Assembly: GCA_017645485.1 (NCBI GenBank)
Contig: JAGCOI010000163.1
Span: 1 to 11,496 of the forward strand
Length of the DNA stretch: 11,496 nucleotides
Direction of reading: 5' to 3'
Source: Alphaproteobacteria bacterium
Lineage (GTDB): Bacteria > Pseudomonadota > Alphaproteobacteria > RF32 > CAG-239
Shown one piece after another: positions 7,295 through 11,496 of this stretch (position 1 is the stretch's first letter; the number at the start of each line of letters is the position of its first letter). Position numbers and translations under genes: made by a program. A model generated the notes under the pieces. The model saw only the letters and a list, made by a program, of their open reading frames with translations, did not search any database and was not told the origin of the DNA.

Positions 7295-7786
7295 ATGAAA
7301 AAAATAATCGTCGGTTTAATAATATCATTGAGTTGTATAACAGATGTTTTTGCAAATGAAGTTATACATGGTATTGATATTGATTATGTATATAATACGA
7401 GTGATTGGAGTAATAAAGAAAAAATTAAAGACATTATCAGTGACTATGCTTCTCTATTGCAATATAAAAACCAATTACGGCAATGTTCTCAGACGATTGA
7501 ACAAACTGATTGTTTGAATACATTAGCAGAAGATATCATCAAGCAATTTTATAATTATAATCTTGAAAACAACTTAAATAACTATCATAACTACATCAAG
7601 ACGTTATATGCTGCTTATGGCATTGTTTATTGCTCTAATAAATATAAAATTCCTGCAGGAACTATGTGTTCTCAAGAAACCACAGGGAAAATATGGGAAA
7701 TGATAGAACGCTATATCAGTGATTTACTACGTACGGTAGAACAATCACTGAATGACTATTCTTTCCTTTCAGATTACAAAGATTAA
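7295..7786 (+). CDS. Small exported protein with two cysteine pairs, family not recognised
   Basis: A 163-aa protein with a standard Sec signal peptide: MKK, a hydrophobic core, then VFA with cleavage likely after residue 20, so it should reach the periplasm or be secreted. There is no lipobox. The mature part is helical, rich in Tyr, Asn and Asp, and has four cysteines, Cys64/Cys73 and Cys113/Cys125, which suit two disulfides. The gene looks more AT-rich than its neighbours, with many AAT, TAT and ATA codons, which may indicate acquisition from elsewhere or relaxed constraint. AGGAGA seven bases upstream fixes the start. It is divergent from the 157-aa gene and separated from priA by a terminator-like hairpin. 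I see no catalytic motif; a binding, inhibitor or envelope role is possible, but none can be argued from sequence. Confidence 0.7.
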   Translation: MKKIIVGLIISLSCITDVFANEVIHGIDIDYVYNTSDWSNKEKIKDIISDYASLLQYKNQLRQCSQTIEQTDCLNTLAEDIIKQFYNYNLENNLNNYHNYIKTLYAAYGIVYCSNKYKIPAGTMCSQETTGKIWEMIERYISDLLRTVEQSLNDYSFLSDYKD

Positions 7787-7813
7787 AAAAGAGGAGTGTT
7801 GAACACTCATTTT
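7785..7813. terminator. Short two-way terminator hairpin
   Basis: GAGTG (7794-7798) and CACTC (7804-7808) form a five-bp stem with a TTGAA loop. In the plus direction it is followed by ATTTT, which is weak; in the minus direction by CTC and six T residues, which is better. It would end the exported-protein transcript and any transcript coming leftward from 7971. Confidence 0.5.
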
Positions 7814-7846
7814 ACCAACGCTTCAAAAGCTTGTCCATAACCCATA

Positions 7847-7891
7847 GCTCGGCAATATCTGCCTTTTGCCGAGCAAAAGCCTAATTTTTTT
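7847..7891 (+). repeat. Two overlapping inverted repeats that cannot both fold
   Basis: GCTCGGCAA (7847-7855) pairs perfectly with TTGCCGAGC (7866-7874) around a ten-base loop. CTTTTGC (7863-7869) pairs perfectly with GCAAAAG (7873-7879) around a CGA loop and is followed by CCTAA and seven T residues. The hairpins share 7866-7869 and 7873-7874, so only one can form at a time. The second looks like an imperfect plus-strand terminator. Confidence 0.5.
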
Positions 7892-7939
7892 ATTTTTCCG
7901 CTAAAGAAAAAAATCTTGTCAACAACAGGTGCATCAAGG

Positions 7940-7968
7940 TTTAAATTTTGCCGACACGCTTTTATAAT
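7940..7968 (+). promoter_or_regulatory. Probable priA promoter
   Basis: A perfect -10 box TATAAT lies at 7963-7968; the -35 at the correct 17-bp spacing is only TTTAAA (7940-7945). Transcription would start near 7975, giving a leader of about 18 nt with AAGGA at 7982-7986. It probably also drives atpH and atpA, since no promoter-sized gap follows priA. Confidence 0.5.
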
Positions 7969-7992
7969 ACCTTAAGAAAAAAAGGATAATAA

Positions 7993-10167
7993 ATGAGCAA
8001 AATTGTCGGGGTTATGCTTACCCTGCCCTTTGATAATGTTTTTGATTATAAAGCGCCCGATGAGGTAAAAATCGGCGATATTGTGCGTGTGCCGTTCGGC
8101 AAAAAACACGAAGTCGGTATTGTTTTCAAAATCGGTGCCACCGCCCTTTTGGAAGAAAAAAAAATCAAATCCGTTACCGAGATTTTGCCTTATACCTTAA
8201 AGCCTGAATTTATTAAATTCATAGAATGGACCGCCAAATACAACATGGCATCTGTCGGTCTGGTTCTTAAAATGGCTCTTTGCGCCAAAAATGCGTTTGA
8301 TAACCCCAAACTTCATATTTTATACCGGCTTACGGGCAAAACGCTTGCCGAGGCCAAACTTAAAAATTCGGATGCCCGTTGGCATGTTATTGATTTATTA
8401 AAACATGCACCTTACTCCAAGGCCGAAATTATGGCCGGTGCCGGTGTTTCCGCCGGTGTTATCAACACATTAATTGACAGCGGCATTCTGGAGCCTGTGG
8501 CCGTTCAGCCCAAAATCCAAGCACAACATTTTAATTTTAATGCTTCTCATGTTCTCTTAAATGAAGAGCAACAAGTTGCTGCCGATTTTTTGCGTGCTCA
8601 TCAAAATATCGGTTTTAACGTTACCTTGCTTGACGGTGTTACCGGCTCAGGCAAAACGGAAGTCTATTTAGATACGGCGATAAGCACATTAAAACAAGGA
8701 AAGCAAGTTCTTATTTTAGTTCCCGAAATTGCCCTTACAACCCAATGGCTCAAACGCTTTGAACAATGCTTCGGAACAAAACCGTATCAATGGCACAGCG
8801 CTTTGTCTCAAAGTGAGCGTAAAAACACTTGGCAAGCGGTTATCTCGGGCGAAGCTAAAGTTCTTGTCGGTGCCCGAAGTGCCCTGTTTTTGCCTTATAA
8901 CAATCTGGGGCTTATTGTTGTTGATGAAAGTCATGACATCACTTTTAAGCAAGAAGATATGGTCAATTATCAGGCGCGTGATATGGCCGTTTTACGTGCC
9001 AAATGTGAAAATATACCGGTTATTCTTTCAACGGCCACACCTGATTTGGAAACCATTGTTAATGTTGAAGAAGGCAAATACAATACGGTTAAACTCATCA
9101 ATCGTTATGCGAGCGCCGAAATGCCGGATATTCAAATCATTGACCTAAAAAAAGATAAACCGCAAAAAGGCGATTGGGGTGCTTCATGGCTTTCGCCATC
9201 GCTATGCACGGCCTTAGAAGAAAATTTGCAAAAAGGCGAACAATCCATGCTTTTCTTAAATCGACGCGGATATGCCCCTCTGCTTATCTGCCGTGATTGC
9301 GGCTCAAGGCTTCAATGCCCGAATTGTACGGCATGGCTCACCGAACATCGCGCACAAAACAGGGTTATTTGCCATCATTGCGGTTATTTTACCACAACAC
9401 CGAAATGTTGTCCGGATTGCGGCTCCGAAAATGGTTTAACCGCTTGTGGTCCAGGTGTAGAACGTATTTTGGAAGAAGTCAAATTCAGATTTCCGCTTGC
9501 CAAAGCCGAAATCATCTCAAGCGACACGGCCAACTCTTTCAAGGCCATTTCCGAAGTTATTTCCAAAATGCAAAACAAAGAAATCGATATTTTAATCGGC
9601 ACCCAGATTTTAGCCAAAGGACATCACTTTCCCATGCTGACTTTGGTCGGTATTATTGATGCCGATTTAGGTTTAATGGGCAATGATTTACGTGCACAAG
9701 AACAAACTTTTCAGCTTTTATCGCAAGTTTCAGGCCGGGCCGGACGCGGAGATAAAAAAGGCACCGTTTACCTGCAAACGCTTTATCCTGAAAATTCGGT
9801 TTTGAAAGCCATTGTATCACAAGACAGACAATCTTTTATAGCAAACGAAAAACAAACACGGCGTATGCTTTGTTTACCGCCGTTCGGCAAACTTGCAGCC
9901 ATTATTGTAACCTCATCAAACGAAAATGCGGCTCAAAAAACGGCCTTTCTTATTGCAAAAACCGCACCTCATGAGCAAGGCGTCCAACTTTTGGGCCCTG
10001 CCCCCGCGCCTATTTATATGTTGCGTGGAAAATTCAGATATCGCTTGCTTTTCAAAACATTAAAGACTATAAATATACAAAGTCTTCTTCAAACTTGGCT
10101 GACACATTTGAATTATCCGTCAAATGTTCATGTTGAGGTTGATATAGACCCGTATTCATTTATGTGA
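7993..10167 (+). CDS. priA: Primosomal protein N' (PriA), replication-restart helicase
   Basis: A 724-aa superfamily-2 DNA helicase (732 aa in E. coli) that recognises stalled forks and D-loops and reloads the replicative helicase. Residues 1-100 are the 3'-DNA-binding domain. The helicase core has Walker A GVTGSGKT (215-222), a Walker B box DESH (311-314) followed by an intact ATPase core, and motif VI QVSGRAGRG. Eight zinc-binding cysteines in four CxxC pairs (433/436, 442/445, 460/463, 473/476) form the binuclear zinc site. GTQILAKGHHFP and DADLGLMGNDLRAQEQ are characteristic of the family. Walker B is usually DEEH in PriA; here the third residue is Ser. The ribosome binding site is AAGGA. 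The stop lies seven nt before the atpH start, so cotranscription with the ATP synthase genes is very likely. The gene is complete. Confidence 0.97.
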   Translation: MSKIVGVMLTLPFDNVFDYKAPDEVKIGDIVRVPFGKKHEVGIVFKIGATALLEEKKIKSVTEILPYTLKPEFIKFIEWTAKYNMASVGLVLKMALCAKNAFDNPKLHILYRLTGKTLAEAKLKNSDARWHVIDLLKHAPYSKAEIMAGAGVSAGVINTLIDSGILEPVAVQPKIQAQHFNFNASHVLLNEEQQVAADFLRAHQNIGFNVTLLDGVTGSGKTEVYLDTAISTLKQGKQVLILVPEIALTTQWLKRFEQCFGTKPYQWHSALSQSERKNTWQAVISGEAKVLVGARSALFLPYNNLGLIVVDESHDITFKQEDMVNYQARDMAVLRAKCENIPVILSTATPDLETIVNVEEGKYNTVKLINRYASAEMPDIQIIDLKKDKPQKGDWGASWLSPSLCTALEENLQKGEQSMLFLNRRGYAPLLICRDCGSRLQCPNCTAWLTEHRAQNRVICHHCGYFTTTPKCCPDCGSENGLTACGPGVERILEEVKFRFPLAKAEIISSDTANSFKAISEVISKMQNKEIDILIGTQILAKGHHFPMLTLVGIIDADLGLMGNDLRAQEQTFQLLSQVSGRAGRGDKKGTVYLQTLYPENSVLKAIVSQDRQSFIANEKQTRRMLCLPPFGKLAAIIVTSSNENAAQKTAFLIAKTAPHEQGVQLLGPAPAPIYMLRGKFRYRLLFKTLKTINIQSLLQTWLTHLNYPSNVHVEVDIDPYSFM

Positions 10168-10174
10168 GTAAAAC

Positions 10175-10708
10175 ATGAAACAGACGTCTAAAGTCAAACT
10201 GATTAAAAATTATGCCCGCGCTTTGATGAACGCGGCTTTAGATGCGGGTACGCTTGAAAAAACAAAAGAAGACATTAACAAATTGGCGCAAGTATCCGAT
10301 ATTTCTTCCATCGGGTTGCCTTTACTGGAACATCAGCAACAAAAAGAACTGTTATCTTTACTTGAGCAAAAAATTCGTTTACAAAAAACGACTGTCAATT
10401 TTTTGCAAACGTTGGTTCAAAATCGAGCTTTTAATTTGTTTTTTGATATCGTGCATGAGTTTAACAACATGATATTGGCAAAAAACAACGTTGCTCAAGT
10501 GTTGATTGAAACTGCCCAGCCCTTATCGAAAGCTCAGGAAGAAAGACTAATCAAAGGCTTGCGTATTAAATTAAAACAAGACGTTGTTTTAAGTTATAAC
10601 ATAAACGAAAACATCCTCGGAGGACTTATTTTGCGCATCGGTTCGCTCGAAATTGACGACTCTCTTGCGCATAAAATCAAAACACTTGATAATATTATGA
10701 AAGGTTAA
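10175..10708 (+). CDS. atpH: F1F0 ATP synthase delta subunit
   Basis: A 177-aa protein of the OSCP/delta family, which links the top of the F1 head to the peripheral stalk so that F1 does not rotate with the central shaft. The N-terminal helical domain has the usual NYARAL motif (residues 12-17) after the start. The C-terminal domain ends with [16 protein letters not shown] and a final helix, the family signature. The length is typical. The gene starts seven nt after the priA stop and has only a poor ribosome binding site, so its translation probably depends on ribosomes finishing priA. It is followed five nt later by atpA. Its position as the first F1 gene, without F0 genes upstream, is typical of Alphaproteobacteria. 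Confidence 0.95.
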   Translation: MKQTSKVKLIKNYARALMNAALDAGTLEKTKEDINKLAQVSDISSIGLPLLEHQQQKELLSLLEQKIRLQKTTVNFLQTLVQNRAFNLFFDIVHEFNNMILAKNNVAQVLIETAQPLSKAQEERLIKGLRIKLKQDVVLSYNINENILGGLILRIGSLEIDDSLAHKIKTLDNIMKG

Positions 10709-10713
10709 AGCCG

Positions 10714-11496
10714 ATGCCGGTTAAAGCAAATGAAATATCATCACTTTTGAAAGAAAAAATAGAGAGCTATGAAATCAAAGCCGATTTGAATGAAGTCGGG
10801 CGTGTTTTATCCGTCGGTGACGGCATTGCGCAAGTATACGGCTTGGATAAAGTCGAAGAAAATGAAATGGTTGAATTTGAAAGCGGCATCAAAGGCATGG
10901 CCTTAAACTTGGAAGAAAACAGCGTAGCCGTTGTTTTGTTCGGTGATGACGAAACCGTTAAAGAAGGCGATATTGTCAAACGCACCAAAAACATTGTACG
11001 TGTTCCCGTCGGCAAAGAATTACTCGGGCGTGTGGTCAACGCATTAGGCGAACCGATTGACGGCAAAGGCAAGATCAATGCTTCAAAATTTTCAAACGCC
11101 GAGGTCAAAGCGCCGGGCATCATCGAGCGTAAAAGTGTTCATGAACCGGTGCAAACCGGCATTAAAATTATTGATGCATTAACTCCTATCGGGCGCGGTC
11201 AACGCGAACTCATTATCGGTGACAGACAAACGGGTAAAACCTCCATTATTTTAGATACCATCATCAATCAAAAACACATTAATGCCGCAGCAAAATCAGA
11301 AAAAGAAAAGCTTTATTGTATCTATGTATCAATCGGGCAAAAAAGGTCAACCGTTGCGCAAGTTGTTAAAACGTTGCAAGATCACGGTGCAATGGACTAT
11401 ACGATTGTTGTGGCGGCAACGGCATCTGAGGCCGCACCTTTGCAGTATATCGCACCGTATTCGGGCTGTGCGATGGGTGAATATTTCAGAGACAAC
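10714..11496 (+). CDS. atpA: F1F0 ATP synthase alpha subunit, 5' part (cut by window end)
   Basis: The first 261 residues of about 510 are present; the frame is open to the window edge. The alpha subunit forms the F1 hexamer with beta and holds the non-catalytic nucleotide sites. Residues 28-95 are the N-terminal beta-barrel ([16 protein letters not shown], then GMALNLEEN). The nucleotide-binding domain follows, with [20 protein letters not shown] and the Walker A motif GDRQTGKT at 169-176, the same position as in E. coli. The ATG at 10714 is supported by AAAGG at 10700-10704, which overlaps the atpH stop, and by the typical N-terminus ending IKADLNEVG. The remaining F1 genes (atpG, atpD, atpC) are expected downstream but are not in view. 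Confidence 0.97.
   Translation, partial: MPVKANEISSLLKEKIESYEIKADLNEVGRVLSVGDGIAQVYGLDKVEENEMVEFESGIKGMALNLEENSVAVVLFGDDETVKEGDIVKRTKNIVRVPVGKELLGRVVNALGEPIDGKGKINASKFSNAEVKAPGIIERKSVHEPVQTGIKIIDALTPIGRGQRELIIGDRQTGKTSIILDTIINQKHINAAAKSEKEKLYCIYVSIGQKRSTVAQVVKTLQDHGAMDYTIVVAATASEAAPLQYIAPYSGCAMGEYFRDN

Larger units (their letters stand above)
7807..7971 (-). pseudogene. Possible remnant reading frame, 54 codons, no usual start
   Basis: On the minus strand a frame stays open from a TAA at 7972-7974 to a TGA at 7807-7809. It reads, in part, NLNLDAPVVDKIFFFSGKI and then GFCSAKGRYCRAMGYGQAFE, ending in ALVK. The composition looks protein-like, with three cysteines, and a minus-strand hairpin and T-run follow the stop directly, as after a real gene. 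It has no ATG except one near the end, no ribosome binding site, and the priA promoter lies inside its 5' part. It could be the 3' remnant of a deleted gene or a chance open frame. I do not recognise the peptide. Confidence 0.25.

Noticed and set aside
9297..9659. Open frame of 120 codons inside priA in another plus frame
   Set aside because: It overlaps the zinc-binding and helicase region of priA, shows no family signature, and its composition is that of a shifted frame.
10767..11123. Open frame of 118 codons antisense to atpA
   Set aside because: It lies wholly inside the strongly supported atpA coding sequence, has low-complexity Ser/Thr/Pro composition typical of antisense frames, and lacks a ribosome binding site.

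Overview
The window looks like chromosomal sequence from an AT-rich alphaproteobacterium. The best evidence is at the right end: priA, then atpH, then atpA, in one tight same-strand run. This linkage is common in Alphaproteobacteria, where the F1 genes (atpHAGDC) are separate from the F0 genes. A small glycine-zipper lipoprotein like the rickettsial 17 kDa antigen fits the same assignment. The AT-richness and an acid-resistance operon suggest a host-associated, possibly gut, lineage; that part is inference.

Layout. 73-519 (+): outer-membrane glycine-zipper lipoprotein with its own promoter and a clean terminator. 589-2022 (-): 477-aa protein with a DUF218/YdcF-like core and a near-consensus promoter. 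2138-2674 (-): 178-aa protein of unknown function, with a hairpin terminator. 2771-6542 (-): an arginine-dependent acid-resistance pair, adiC (arginine:agmatine antiporter) followed 14 nt later by adiA (arginine decarboxylase). adiC is broken by a one-base frameshift near 5781; restoring it gives a 491-aa protein in exact register with E. coli AdiC. 6649-7122 (-): 157-aa unknown protein. 7295-7786 (+): small exported protein with two cysteine pairs, AT-rich, divergent from the previous gene. 7787-7992: intergenic region with a two-way terminator, two overlapping hairpins, a possible remnant reading frame on the minus strand, and the priA promoter. 7993-10167 (+): priA. 10175-10708 (+): atpH. 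10714-11496 (+): 5' part of atpA, cut by the window end.

How the genes work together. AdiA consumes a cytoplasmic proton by decarboxylating arginine to agmatine, and AdiC exchanges agmatine for external arginine; both are needed for acid resistance. Here the decarboxylase is intact and the transporter is not, so either the system has recently lost function or the assembly has a one-base error. priA (replication restart) and the F1 ATP synthase genes are housekeeping and probably cotranscribed. I found no CRISPR array, tRNA, rRNA, transposase or phage gene, and no clear new multi-gene system. The least explained parts are the three unknown proteins and the 7787-7992 intergenic region.
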